63,719 bases of DNA. Source: JAUVXJ01 sp034430275. GTDB taxonomy: Bacteria; Chloroflexota; Anaerolineae; UBA7937; B3-Chlor. Below the pieces are notes generated by a model. It was given only the letters and a program-made list of their open reading frames with translations. It had not been told where the DNA came from and did not search any database. This document shows positions 1-8,063 of the stretch, piece after piece; within the stretch, counting starts at the first letter, position 1, and each line of letters opens with the position of its first letter. A program made the translations under genes and the position numbers. The stretch covers positions 1 through 63,719 of the forward strand of contig DAOUEW010000032.1 of NCBI GenBank assembly GCA_034430275.1, given 5' to 3'.

Positions 1-1114
1 CGCGGAAGACGAGCACGCAGGGGATGTTGGGCTGACCACCGGTGGACGGGTACAGTTCTTGGAAGGCTTTGATGATGCCTCTCGCTGTGTTGTCGAGCTG
101 TTGGCTGGATACGCACGAGACGAAGACGTAGCCTTCGATTTGCGGCTGGGACATTATCACTTTGGTGATGCGATACAGCTTGGAGCCGACCGGGTTACCG
201 GAGCTATCGCAGAAGTTGATGGGGTAATATCCAAGGGGCACGAGCTCGTCCATGGTGGTCAGGCTCGTTCCCGCGCCTACACAGTCGAAGCCCACGGGCA
301 CTTTGCCCTCGGCCCTGGTGTAGGAAGCGTCGGGATCGATCTGGACGAAGTGGACTGAACCTCGGTGGTCGTTATCGTCGATCGTGCCCGCCGCGATCTC
401 GAGAGGAGTGGCGGCCCTTTCCCCGGCCTCTTCGGCCACTTCGATATGCAGGGAGGTCTGCCTCGCCAGGGCGTCATCGTCGACGTCTACCCTGGCATCG
501 AGGGCCAAAACGCCGTCCGTGGTGAGTGCCAACGGGTTGATCTCTGCCAGCTTGCAGTCGAACTCCCTGTACACGCTGTAAAGGTTGGTGTATACGTTTG
601 CCACGGCGAACATCTGACGGCTGTCCAATTGCCACCCCTGTCTGAGCAGATTCAGCGCATCGTAGTAGTAGAAGCCTCGCAGCATGTCTATGGGCATACT
701 ATAGATGGCTGAGGCCTGCTCCTGGGCTGTCTCCTCAATGTCGATGCCGCCCTTGGCCGAGAATATGGCCACCGGCTGTCGGCTGGAAGGATCGGCCGTC
801 ACTGCTGCGTAGAACTCATTCTTGACTTCCGCTTTCTTCTCGATCAGCACTCCCTCCATAGGAGCGCCATGGACTCTGGTCTCGAGCAATCTCCCCACTG
901 CCTGCAGCAGTGAGTCTCGGTCTTCCGCGAAGAGTATGGCCCCCGCTTTGCCCCTCCCACCTGAATGGACCTGGGCCTTCACGGCGACAGGAAAGCCCAA
1001 CGATTCGCTCAGGCTCACGGCCTCCTCCGGGCTATTCACCACACTGCCCTCGGGCACCGGTATTCCTTTGCGCCGGAACAAGGCTTTGCCTTGATGTTCC
1101 AGTAGTCTGGCCAT
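1..1114 (-). CDS. SucC-like ATP-grasp acyl-CoA ligase beta subunit (3' end cut off)
   Basis: Reading the minus strand from ATG at 1114 gives 371 codons with no stop, so the C-terminus lies left of the window. The protein opens ARLLEHQGKALFRRKGIP, has a glycine-rich GGRGKAG segment near residue 50 and an EINPLAL segment, all typical of the ATP-grasp beta subunit of ADP-forming succinyl-CoA or malate-CoA ligases. That family (about 380-390 residues, partnered with a SucD-like alpha subunit) makes an acyl-CoA from a dicarboxylate, ATP and CoA, or runs in reverse to make ATP. A strong AGGAGG site lies just before the start. It follows the PrpF-like gene by 16 bp, so it is probably the last visible member of the LeuC-LeuD-PrpF operon and may activate or release the acid they produce. 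The true substrate cannot be told; a SucD partner should lie just outside the window. Confidence 0.85.
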   Translation of the reverse strand, partial: MARLLEHQGKALFRRKGIPVPEGSVVNSPEEAVSLSESLGFPVAVKAQVHSGGRGKAGAILFAEDRDSLLQAVGRLLETRVHGAPMEGVLIEKKAEVKNEFYAAVTADPSSRQPVAIFSAKGGIDIEETAQEQASAIYSMPIDMLRGFYYYDALNLLRQGWQLDSRQMFAVANVYTNLYSVYREFDCKLAEINPLALTTDGVLALDARVDVDDDALARQTSLHIEVAEEAGERAATPLEIAAGTIDDNDHRGSVHFVQIDPDASYTRAEGKVPVGFDCVGAGTSLTTMDELVPLGYYPINFCDSSGNPVGSKLYRITKVIMSQPQIEGYVFVSCVSSQQLDNTARGIIKAFQELYPSTGGQPNIPCVLVFR

Positions 1115-1130
1115 GCACTAACCTCCTAGG

Positions 1131-2291
1131 TTATTCTGAGAACAGACGCTCCGGGACGAAGATGTATCCCTCCATGATTCTGCGTGCAGTCCTGCCGACC
1201 GAGGCGCGTCGCAGGACGGGACCGGAGTCACCGCTCTCAACCTCTGTTTCCACTTCAACGGCGCCCGAGGGATGTCCGATGCGGACCAAGCCCTTGTCGG
1301 GCGAACGATCTGCCACCTCGTGCACGATGGTACCCGGAATCCTCGCCGCAGCTCCCGTGCAGACGGTGCCGGTGATGGGATAGGCCTTGTGCATCTTCAG
1401 CATGAACAGGAGCCGCGAAACGAAGTCTATACTCTCGTGGGCTACCTTCTCTCCGGTGGCGAAGCTAGTGTAGTCCTGCGGCGGCTCCACCAGGGCGATG
1501 AATGGCACGTAGGGGCTCGAGTCGGCAGCCTCCTGCCAGTCTGCCACCATCCCCACCAACTGGGCTGCATGACCGCGTACTCTCTCGATGGAATCGAGGA
1601 GCTTGGCATCGGCGTCGATCTCTGTGGGGGATTCCGTGCCCTGCAAGCCCAGACTTGATGCCCTCAGAAAGACCACCGGGTTCCCGGCATCGACGATGGA
1701 CACCTCGATCCGGCCCAGCCCTTCCACATCCAGGGTGTCGCGCGGGTTGCCGGTGGGCAGAATCCGTCCTGTGACCGCGCCTGCCGTGTCGGAGAAGTCC
1801 ATGGCGATTCTGGCCCCACTCCCTGGCACGCCTGCGATGCGGTAGTCTCCGTCCACGGCAGCCTTCCCATCGATTACGGGCACCTCGGCCACGATCATGC
1901 TGCTCGTGTTGGTCTGGTGGATCCTCACCTTGGTGACCGGCTCCACAGCGTCCACGAGACCCTCGTCTATGGCGAAGGGTCCAACTCCGGACGAGATGTT
2001 GCCGCAGTTGCCCGCGTAGTCGACGAAAGGAGCGGTGATACTTACCTGTCCGAAGGTATAGTCCACGTCTGCGTCCTCGCGTGTCGGCGGCCCGATGATA
2101 GCCAGCTTGCTGGTGAGGGAATCTGCCCCACCGATGCCGTCTATCTGCCTGACGTCCGGGCTCCCGTACATGGCCAGGATGACCCCGTCTCGGAGTACGG
2201 GGTCCTTCGGCAGCTCGTTTCTCATCACGTAGAGGCCTCTGCTAGTGCCGCCCCTCATCAGCACGCAGCGTAGTCTCCGCTGTTGTGGCAT
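1131..2291 (-). CDS. PrpF-family isomerase/tautomerase
   Basis: A 386-residue protein of the PrpF family (diaminopimelate-epimerase fold). It shows the N-terminal RGGTSRGLY segment and the GNCGNISSGVGPFA segment used in the active site of PrpF relatives. Known members isomerise double bonds in unsaturated di- and tricarboxylates: methylaconitate isomerase (PrpF), 4-oxalomesaconate tautomerase (LigU/GalD) and methylitaconate isomerase (Mii). It sits 5 bp downstream of a LeuD-like subunit and 16 bp upstream of the SucC-like gene, in one minus-strand operon. This suggests it repositions a double bond in the product or substrate of the LeuC/LeuD hydro-lyase. Which acid is involved cannot be read from sequence. 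The family call is firm; the substrate is open. Confidence 0.88.
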   Translation of the reverse strand: MPQQRRLRCVLMRGGTSRGLYVMRNELPKDPVLRDGVILAMYGSPDVRQIDGIGGADSLTSKLAIIGPPTREDADVDYTFGQVSITAPFVDYAGNCGNISSGVGPFAIDEGLVDAVEPVTKVRIHQTNTSSMIVAEVPVIDGKAAVDGDYRIAGVPGSGARIAMDFSDTAGAVTGRILPTGNPRDTLDVEGLGRIEVSIVDAGNPVVFLRASSLGLQGTESPTEIDADAKLLDSIERVRGHAAQLVGMVADWQEAADSSPYVPFIALVEPPQDYTSFATGEKVAHESIDFVSRLLFMLKMHKAYPITGTVCTGAAARIPGTIVHEVADRSPDKGLVRIGHPSGAVEVETEVESGDSGPVLRRASVGRTARRIMEGYIFVPERLFSE

Positions 2292-2296
2292 GGTGG

Positions 2297-2818
2297 CTAT
2301 CTCCTCGCTTCTTGGCTGCGGACCTGTGAGATCCTATTGCGCACGTAGGCCGTCATGTCTCCAGCGGCGAGAATCTCCTGGAGGAAGGAGGGCAGGGGTT
2401 TGAACTCGAACACCAGGCCCTGGGAGAGGTTCTCGATCTGGCCTGCGTCAGGGTCCACCCGGACTTCGTCGCCTGGTTCGATGCCAGTCACCGCGTCAGG
2501 ACACTCCAGCGGCAGTAGGCCCAGGTTGAGACAGTTTCTGAAGAAGATGCGGGCGAAAGAGCTAGCAATGATGCAAGGCACGCCCAGTGCCTTGAGCGCG
2601 ACGACGGCGTGTTCCCGAGAGCTCCCGCAGCCGAAGTTCTCGCCAGCGACGAGCAGGTCGCCGCTGGCAAAGCCTGTGCTCAGCTCAGGGTAGCTCTCTT
2701 CGAAGCAGTGGCTTGCCAGTTGCTGGGGATCGGTGAGGCTCAGGTAACGTCCCGCGATGATCTGATCGGTATCTACGTTGTCGCCGACCTTCCAGGCTCT
2801 TCCCCGCTGCCCTCTCAC
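2297..2818 (-). CDS. LeuD-type hydro-lyase small subunit
   Basis: A 173-residue swivel-domain subunit of the aconitase superfamily. The segments NVDTDQIIAGRYL and GENFGCGSSREHA are the hallmark substrate-binding loops of 3-isopropylmalate dehydratase, homoaconitase and dimethylmaleate hydratase small subunits, and the length is normal. Its start overlaps the stop of the LeuC-like gene (2815-2818), implying translational coupling and a 1:1 complex. No other leucine genes are nearby. The operon continues into PrpF and a CoA ligase, so a catabolic (de)hydration of a substituted malate or maleate is more likely than leucine synthesis; that is inference from context. Confidence 0.9.
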   Translation of the reverse strand: MRGQRGRAWKVGDNVDTDQIIAGRYLSLTDPQQLASHCFEESYPELSTGFASGDLLVAGENFGCGSSREHAVVALKALGVPCIIASSFARIFFRNCLNLGLLPLECPDAVTGIEPGDEVRVDPDAGQIENLSQGLVFEFKPLPSFLQEILAAGDMTAYVRNRISQVRSQEARR

Positions 2819-4086
2819 GACATCACCTCCTCGGGATGTGCTATCCTACCAGCGACCGCGGAAGCAGCAGCTACCGCCGGCGAGGCCAGGTAGACCTTGC
2901 TCTCCGGATGACCCATCCGCCCGACGAAATTGCGGTTAGTGGTCGAGACGGCTCTCTCCCCCGCGGCCAGGAGGCCCATGTGCCCTCCGAAGCAGGGCCC
3001 GCAGGTCGGGGTGCTGATCGCGCCACCGGCCAGTGCGAAGACCTCCAGGAGGCCCTCTCTCAGGGCTTCCACGTAGGTGTCCTGCGTGGCGGGCAGGACG
3101 ATCAAGCGCACACCTCGGGCGATGCGCTTGCCCCGCAGTATCTGGGCGGCGATTCGCAGATCCTCCAGGCGTCCGTTGGTACAGGAGCCGATAATGACCG
3201 CGTCTATTTCGACGTCCGCTGCCTGTTGTACGGGTCTGGCCTGGTCCGGCGAAAAGGGATAGGCCACCTGGGGTTGTAGCTCCTCGCACGCGAATTCGTA
3301 CGTGGCCGCATAGGAGGCGTCGTCGTCACCGCGCAAGAGCTGATAGGGCCTGGTGGTCCTATCGCGCAGGTAGCGCTCCGTCTCTGCGTCCGGGGCAATG
3401 ATGCCGTTCTTGGCGCCGGCCTCCACGGCCATGTTGCAGATGGTGAAGCGATCGCTCATCGGCAGCGCCTCGATGGTCGGCCCGCAGAACTCCATCGCTT
3501 TGTAGATGGCGCCCGCCACGCCAATCTCGCCCAGAGTGTGCAGTATGAGGTCTTTGCCACCTACCCACTTGGGGAGAGCGCCGTGGTAGTGGAGTTTGAT
3601 GGACTCAGGAACCCGGAGCCAGGTTTCGCCGAGAGCCATGGCTGCGGCGATGTCGGTGCTGCCCATCCCTGTGGCGAAGGCGCCCAGCGCTCCGTACGTG
3701 GTGGTGTGTGAGTCCCCTCCCAGCACCACGGACCCGGGAAGGATCAACCCCTGTTCGGGCAGCAGAGCGTGGCAAACGCCAAACCGGCCGCAGCCCGGTT
3801 CGTAGTAGTGGACAAGCCCCTGGTCGAAGGCGAAGTCCCGCACCATCTTGCACCGCGTGGCGGCCTCGACGCTGGGTGCAGGAGTGAAGTGGTCGACGAC
3901 GGCGACCACCTTCTTTGGATCGAACACGCGCTCGGCGCCCATCCGGGCCAACTCCAGGATACTGAGCGGCAGCGTCGCATCGGTGCCCATGACCAGGCTA
4001 ACCTTTACCTGGACGATGTCACCGGGTTCGACCGCCTCCAGGCCAGCCGCCCGGGCCAGGATCTTCTCGGTCATGGTCAACGCCAT
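2815..4086 (-). CDS. LeuC-type 4Fe-4S hydro-lyase large subunit
   Basis: A 423-residue aconitase-superfamily large subunit. GDSHTTTYGALGAFATG is the conserved active-site loop. IGSCTNG and TCGPCFGGHMG carry the three cysteines that hold the [4Fe-4S] cluster. About 420 residues fits the short LeuC2/HacA/DmdA-like group rather than the roughly 470-residue E. coli LeuC. It reversibly dehydrates and rehydrates a 2- or 3-hydroxy acid together with the LeuD-like partner encoded immediately downstream. The start at 4086 is preceded by a leader of about 224 nt from a well-formed minus-strand promoter at 4317-4344. It is the first gene of the operon facing away from the catabolic cluster, and so may share control with the carbamoyltransferase gene. 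Confidence 0.9.
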   Translation of the reverse strand: MALTMTEKILARAAGLEAVEPGDIVQVKVSLVMGTDATLPLSILELARMGAERVFDPKKVVAVVDHFTPAPSVEAATRCKMVRDFAFDQGLVHYYEPGCGRFGVCHALLPEQGLILPGSVVLGGDSHTTTYGALGAFATGMGSTDIAAAMALGETWLRVPESIKLHYHGALPKWVGGKDLILHTLGEIGVAGAIYKAMEFCGPTIEALPMSDRFTICNMAVEAGAKNGIIAPDAETERYLRDRTTRPYQLLRGDDDASYAATYEFACEELQPQVAYPFSPDQARPVQQAADVEIDAVIIGSCTNGRLEDLRIAAQILRGKRIARGVRLIVLPATQDTYVEALREGLLEVFALAGGAISTPTCGPCFGGHMGLLAAGERAVSTTNRNFVGRMGHPESKVYLASPAVAAASAVAGRIAHPEEVMS

Positions 4087-4316
4087 GGGGAATACCTATC
4101 TCGCCTCTCCCAAAAGTGACCCTGTTCGGAAAAGGCCGCGCCTGGCCGCTGACGCCCTACAGACAGAGGCGCCGTGGCATCCGAGCTGCTCGAGACCTGG
4201 GCCCCTCCGCAATCGCGATGGCTCCGTATGATCTTCTTGGCCAGAAGGCCCCCGCTTGGAACACTTGGCTGCCGCTTCTTCGCTGCGGGACGGAGAGCTT
4301 CGCACCCCAACTACCA

Positions 4317-4344
4317 ATTATACTCCTTTCCCAGTTGTTGTCAA
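4317..4344 (-). promoter_or_regulatory. Sigma-70-type promoter for the LeuC operon
   Basis: On the minus strand, TTGACA (4344-4339) and TATAAT (4322-4317) are separated by 16 bp. Both hexamers are perfect. Predicted transcription would start near 4310, giving a leader of about 224 nt. Confidence 0.75.
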
Positions 4345-4356
4345 GAGCTTGTTGTC
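4335..4356. repeat. Direct repeat TTGTTGTC, possible operator
   Basis: TTGTTGTC occurs at 4335-4342 and 4349-4356, a 14-bp period overlapping the -35 box of the leftward promoter. Related TTGTTG units lie in the rightward promoter. A shared regulator, possibly the IclR protein encoded at 5906, is a reasonable guess but not shown. Confidence 0.45.
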
Positions 4357-4453
4357 GTAGGCGAGACGCGATTACATGTTCCGAGAAGCTGTCAGCAAAG
4401 AAGCGAGCTTGTTCAGAGTATGGAGACAGAGTTGTACAATGGACAATGGTTGC

Positions 4454-4482
4454 TTGACATTGTTGAGACATTGTTGTATAAT
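4454..4482 (+). promoter_or_regulatory. Consensus sigma-70 promoter for the catabolic cluster
   Basis: TTGACA (4454-4459) and TATAAT (4477-4482) with exactly 17 bp between them. Transcription should start near 4489 and read into the transcarbamylase gene at 4713. Such a perfect promoter would normally need repression, which fits the repeats embedded in it. Confidence 0.82.
4456..4476. repeat. 11-bp-period direct repeat inside promoter spacer
   Basis: GACATTGTTG at 4456-4465 is repeated exactly at 4467-4476, one helical turn apart, covering the -35 box and the spacer of the rightward promoter. The position is ideal for a repressor that blocks polymerase. The binding protein is not known. Confidence 0.55.
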
Positions 4483-4712
4483 TTGTCAGTAATCTGGGGT
4501 CGGGCAGAGTTCGCCTTGCATGCAGGAATGGACCCATAGAGATGAGCTTTCAACGGGGGAACGCCGCTCGTTGCGTGTTCTCTTGCCCTGCTGACGCGCT
4601 CGACTCTCCTCACACGCTGGTCGCGTCGCGCGAGCTGCACAGTGTATGTCGTCCACACCGCTCGACTCGGGCCCGAAGGTGCCAACTGTTGCCAAGGGAG
4701 GGATTCTGGCTA

Positions 4713-5756
4713 ATGAAGACAGACTCTTTGAAGGGGAGAGACTTCCTGACCACAAAGGGTTTCAGCCGAGAAGAGATCGAGACCATCATCGATGTGGCGC
4801 TGGACCTGAAGAGACGATTCGCAGTCCGCGAACCTCACCGGTTATTGCCTGACATGACGCTGTTCATGATCTTCTACGGTATGTCCCTGCGCACCAGGAA
4901 CAGCTTCGAGGCCGGGATGACTCAGCTTGGAGGACACGCCCACTACCTGTCCCCGGGCGAGATCTACACCCCGTCGCTTGACGACGAAGTCCGAGAGTAC
5001 AGAACGGAGAGTGTGGCCGACGTGGCGCGTGTGCTCAGCCGTATGGGCCACGGCATCGCCGTTAGGTGCTTTGGTGAGGCCGTAAACTGGGTCTACGGCG
5101 CGGGGCAGGAGGTCGTGGAAGGGTTCGCTAAGTGGTCAGACATCCCCGTGGTCAACATGGAATCCGACATGTACCACCCGTGCCAGGGGATGGCCGACAT
5201 ACTGACGATGAAGGAGAAGCTAAGCCAATTCGAAGGCAAGAAGTTCGTGATGAGCTGGGCCTACTCTCCTCGTTCTCAGAAGCCGCTCAGCGTAGCGCAC
5301 AGCGCGCTGCTATTGACGAGCCTGATGGGGATGGATGTAGCCGTCGCCTATCCAGAGAAGTTCGATCTGGACCCCAAGGTTATGGATCAGATACAAGCCA
5401 ACGCGGCGAAGTATGGGCGTTCCGTGGAGATCGTCCACGACATGAAGGAAGCGGTTCGCGGCGCTGACGTGGTCTACGCCAAGAACTGGACCTCCCGTCA
5501 CTTCTTTCCGCCGGAGACCGAGACTCCCCAGCCCGAGGGGGTTCAGAATCTCTTCGAGCAGAACCGCCATTGGATCTGCGACGAGGACACCATGAAGCTG
5601 GCCAACCGCAACGCCTTCTACATGCACTGCCTGCCGGCAGACCGCAATTTCGAGGTTACCAGTGCGGTCATGGACGGGCCTCAGTCGGCTGTGTTCGATC
5701 AGGCTGAGAACCGGATGCACGCGCAGAAGGCTATCATGGCCCTCACTATGCGCTAG
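4713..5756 (+). CDS. Aspartate/ornithine carbamoyltransferase-family protein (YgeW-like)
   Basis: A 347-residue transcarbamylase when started at ATG 4713, which has a GGGAGG site upstream and aligns with the family N-terminus (LKGRDFLTTKGFSREEI). SLRTRNS (residues 58-64) is the carbamoyl-phosphate loop, in the SLRTR form rather than STRTR. HPCQ in the middle and HCLP near the C-terminus are ornithine-type catalytic motifs. Family members transfer a carbamoyl group between an amine or amide and phosphate. In catabolic settings the reverse reaction yields carbamoyl phosphate and then ATP through carbamate kinase. It is the first gene behind the strong divergent promoter and sits with PreTA and amidohydrolases, like YgeW in the E. 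coli yge/ygf purine region. A role in recovering carbamoyl groups from a ureido or oxamate-type intermediate is inferred. No carbamate kinase is visible in the window. Confidence 0.85.
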   Translation: MKTDSLKGRDFLTTKGFSREEIETIIDVALDLKRRFAVREPHRLLPDMTLFMIFYGMSLRTRNSFEAGMTQLGGHAHYLSPGEIYTPSLDDEVREYRTESVADVARVLSRMGHGIAVRCFGEAVNWVYGAGQEVVEGFAKWSDIPVVNMESDMYHPCQGMADILTMKEKLSQFEGKKFVMSWAYSPRSQKPLSVAHSALLLTSLMGMDVAVAYPEKFDLDPKVMDQIQANAAKYGRSVEIVHDMKEAVRGADVVYAKNWTSRHFFPPETETPQPEGVQNLFEQNRHWICDEDTMKLANRNAFYMHCLPADRNFEVTSAVMDGPQSAVFDQAENRMHAQKAIMALTMR

Positions 5757-5905
5757 GATGAGGTCGGAGAGGCGGCCAAAGGTGATGATCGCCCTGCACG
5801 AAGCGGGCGCTGCGATGCACGTCCCTTGACTTGCGGCAAACGACTACGAACGCTAGGAATGGAGCACCAAGAAGAAGTCAGACTCGAAAAAGGGGGGTTC
5901 AGAAC

Positions 5906-6667
5906 ATGCCGATCCAATCAGTAGACCGAGCGATATCAATCCTCAACGCGTTCAGTATCAACGAGGCACAACTGGGAGTCACGGAGTTGAGTCACAGGTT
6001 GGGCCTCCACAAGAGCACCGTGCACCGACTCCTCGCCTCCCTGCAAAAGGGTGGCCTGGTGGAGCGGGACCCTCGGAACCGTAAGTACAGTCTTGGCATA
6101 CGCCTGATTGAGCTTGCGGGGACGATGCTCAACAGTCGCAATGTACCGCAGGTGGTGCGCCCCTATCTTCACTACGTGGCTGATGCCGTTGAAGAGCTGA
6201 CCTACCTGGCGTACCTGGTCAGGGGCGAGGTGCTCAACGTGGAACAGGTGCCTGGCCCTCACTTGGTGCAGTCCGTAGGTTGGCAAGGGAGACGTACTCC
6301 CCTGCACTGCACGTCGGCCGGGAAGATCTTCATGGCCCACATGCCGGAGAAGGAATTGGAGCGCGTGCTCGAGGCAGGTCTACAGCGTCTGACGCCGAAG
6401 ACGATCACTGACCCTGCCGATCTGCGGTACGAACTGGAGCGAGTGCGCGAGCAAGGCTATGCCACTTCCTTCGAGGAGCTGGAAGAAGGTACCAACGCCC
6501 TCGCCGTGCCCATCTCCAGTCCCAACGATGAGGTCATCGCCGCCATTGGAGTGGTCGGGCCCTCCTATCGATTCACTCCGGAGAGGGCCATGAGCCATCT
6601 GGACGTAATAAGGAGCGTGGCCAGGGAAGTCTCCCACAGACTGGGCAATTCCCTCGTTAAGCCGTAG
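5906..6667 (+). CDS. IclR-family transcriptional regulator
   Basis: A 253-residue regulator. Residues 1-65 form a winged helix-turn-helix (VTELSHRLGLHKSTVHRLL near 25-43), and residues 75-253 match the IclR effector-binding domain, including the segment SAGKIFMAHMPE. ATG 5906 follows a purine-rich AAGGGGGG site and starts exactly at the family N-terminus (MPIQSVDRAISIL); an in-frame TTG at 5831 gives an unsupported 25-residue extension. IclR proteins respond to small organic acids or aromatics and usually control neighbouring catabolic operons. Lying second in the cluster, it is the best candidate to bind the repeats in the 4317-4482 promoters. Confidence 0.92.
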   Translation: MPIQSVDRAISILNAFSINEAQLGVTELSHRLGLHKSTVHRLLASLQKGGLVERDPRNRKYSLGIRLIELAGTMLNSRNVPQVVRPYLHYVADAVEELTYLAYLVRGEVLNVEQVPGPHLVQSVGWQGRRTPLHCTSAGKIFMAHMPEKELERVLEAGLQRLTPKTITDPADLRYELERVREQGYATSFEELEEGTNALAVPISSPNDEVIAAIGVVGPSYRFTPERAMSHLDVIRSVAREVSHRLGNSLVKP

Positions 6668-6757
6668 CCAGCTCTAGGTAGCGACAGCAGAAAGCCGGCG
6701 GACAGAGGTCCGTCCTCTTCGTCCTTCGCCTGAAACTCAGGGAAAGGAGCAACCACC

Positions 6758-8032
6758 TTGAGAGTAGCAGGTTCGTTCGCCATCACGATGGGACCCCGGG
6801 GCGTCGTGGCCGATCCCATCATCGAGATAGAGGGCAATCGAATCAAGAGCATCGAGAGCGAGCCTGGCGCGAAGGCCGACATCAGGGTGGATGGCATTAT
6901 CCTCCCGGGCCTGATCAGTACTCACACTCATCTCCATGGCTTGGTCGCCTACGGCCACCCCATCGCCCCCCCGGCCGGGTTCTGGCCCTTTCTGAAGGAG
7001 TGGTGGTGGCCTTTGGTGGAAGACGTGCTCACGGCAAGCGACGTGGAGAGCCTGGCAGCCTACGCCGCTCTGTTGCACCTCAAGTGTGGATACACAGCAT
7101 TCTGCGACGTGATGGAGGCACCATACGCAGAGGCTGGCTTCATGAAACGAGAGGCGCAGGCCATCGCTGCTACCGGAGCGCGAGCCATCGTCTCCAACGA
7201 GGCGACGGAGAGAGCTGGTGGCGAGGTTGCGCAGAAGCTGCTCGACGAGAACGCCTCCATCCTACATCTGCCTGGCCGCGTAAAGGGAATGATGAGCGTT
7301 CATACCACCTTCTCCTGCAGCGGAGACTACATCAGAAGGGCCAAGGGTATAGCGCGCGAGAATGGCGCGCTTTTTCAACTCCACTTGTCGGAAGGAACCT
7401 ATCACGTCGAAGATGCTCTGGAGCGTTTCGGCAAGAGACCCGTTCCCTATCTGGATGATCTTGGTGTGCTGGACGAGATGACCATCGCGTCCCAAAGCGT
7501 TCATCTCACAGAGGAGGAGATAGAGATCCTGGCCGCCAGGAAGGTCTCTGTCTCTCATAACCCGATCTCCAACATGGAGATTGGCACCGGTGCGTCACCG
7601 GTCACTCAGATGCTGCAACATGGAGTGAACGTCACGCTGGGTGACGACGGCTTCGTGAGGGCTTTCGATCCCTTCGTCAACATGAGCACCACCTACCTGC
7701 TCCATGCTCTCTCCACGGGCGGAGCCGGTGTCGGTGCCCAGGACGTTCTCTCTTTCCTCACGACCAATGCTGCCCGTGCCCTGCGCCTCGAGGCTGGTAC
7801 TATCGAAGAAGGGAATTTGGCGGACCTCGTTCTGGTTGACGACAACTCTCCTGCTCCCCTCATCTCAGACAACGTGGTGTACCACACTGTCCTTGGGTCC
7901 GCTGCTGGCGACGTAGCTGCGGTCATCGTGGATGGCCAGATCGTCGTGGACAGGGGTGCAGTACAACTCGTGGACGAGAAGGAGCTGAAAGACCGAGCCA
8001 TGGACACGATCCGTAGGCTCTGGAAAGGGTAG
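6758..8032 (+). CDS. SsnA-like aminohydrolase (cytosine deaminase/chlorohydrolase family)
   Basis: A 424-residue amidohydrolase-superfamily protein with the metal set of the deaminase subgroup: HTH at residues 56-58, His209 in QLHLSEG, His249 in SVHLTEEE and the Asp pair 296-297 in LGDDGF. The C-terminus returns to the small beta domain (NLADLVLVDDN). Relatives remove amino or halogen groups from heterocycles (SsnA, guanine and 8-oxoguanine deaminase, TrzN). The start is TTG at 6758 with GGAAAGGAGC upstream. It is followed at 31 bp by PreT, an arrangement reminiscent of ssnA beside ygfK in E. coli. Deamination of an amino-heterocycle before or after ring reduction is inferred; the substrate is not identifiable. 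Confidence 0.85.
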   Translation: MRVAGSFAITMGPRGVVADPIIEIEGNRIKSIESEPGAKADIRVDGIILPGLISTHTHLHGLVAYGHPIAPPAGFWPFLKEWWWPLVEDVLTASDVESLAAYAALLHLKCGYTAFCDVMEAPYAEAGFMKREAQAIAATGARAIVSNEATERAGGEVAQKLLDENASILHLPGRVKGMMSVHTTFSCSGDYIRRAKGIARENGALFQLHLSEGTYHVEDALERFGKRPVPYLDDLGVLDEMTIASQSVHLTEEEIEILAARKVSVSHNPISNMEIGTGASPVTQMLQHGVNVTLGDDGFVRAFDPFVNMSTTYLLHALSTGGAGVGAQDVLSFLTTNAARALRLEAGTIEEGNLADLVLVDDNSPAPLISDNVVYHTVLGSAAGDVAAVIVDGQIVVDRGAVQLVDEKELKDRAMDTIRRLWKG

Positions 8033-8063
8033 AAAGAGAGTCTCTGCCAAGGAGATCTGAAGC

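Larger units (their letters stand above)
4087..4712. other. Divergent intergenic control region
   Basis: No convincing gene lies here. The segment separates the leftward LeuC operon from the rightward catabolic cluster and contains one promoter on each strand, listed separately, in an AT-richer core at about 4310-4490. Each promoter is followed by an untranslated leader of about 225 nt before the first gene. The reading frame of the downstream transcarbamylase extends upstream to an ATG at 4542, but that stretch lacks family similarity and a ribosome site. Confidence 0.7.

Noticed and set aside
4542..4712. 57-residue N-terminal extension of the transcarbamylase
   Set aside because: No ribosome site at 4542, no family similarity in the added part, and ATG 4713 with GGGAGG begins at the expected family N-terminus.
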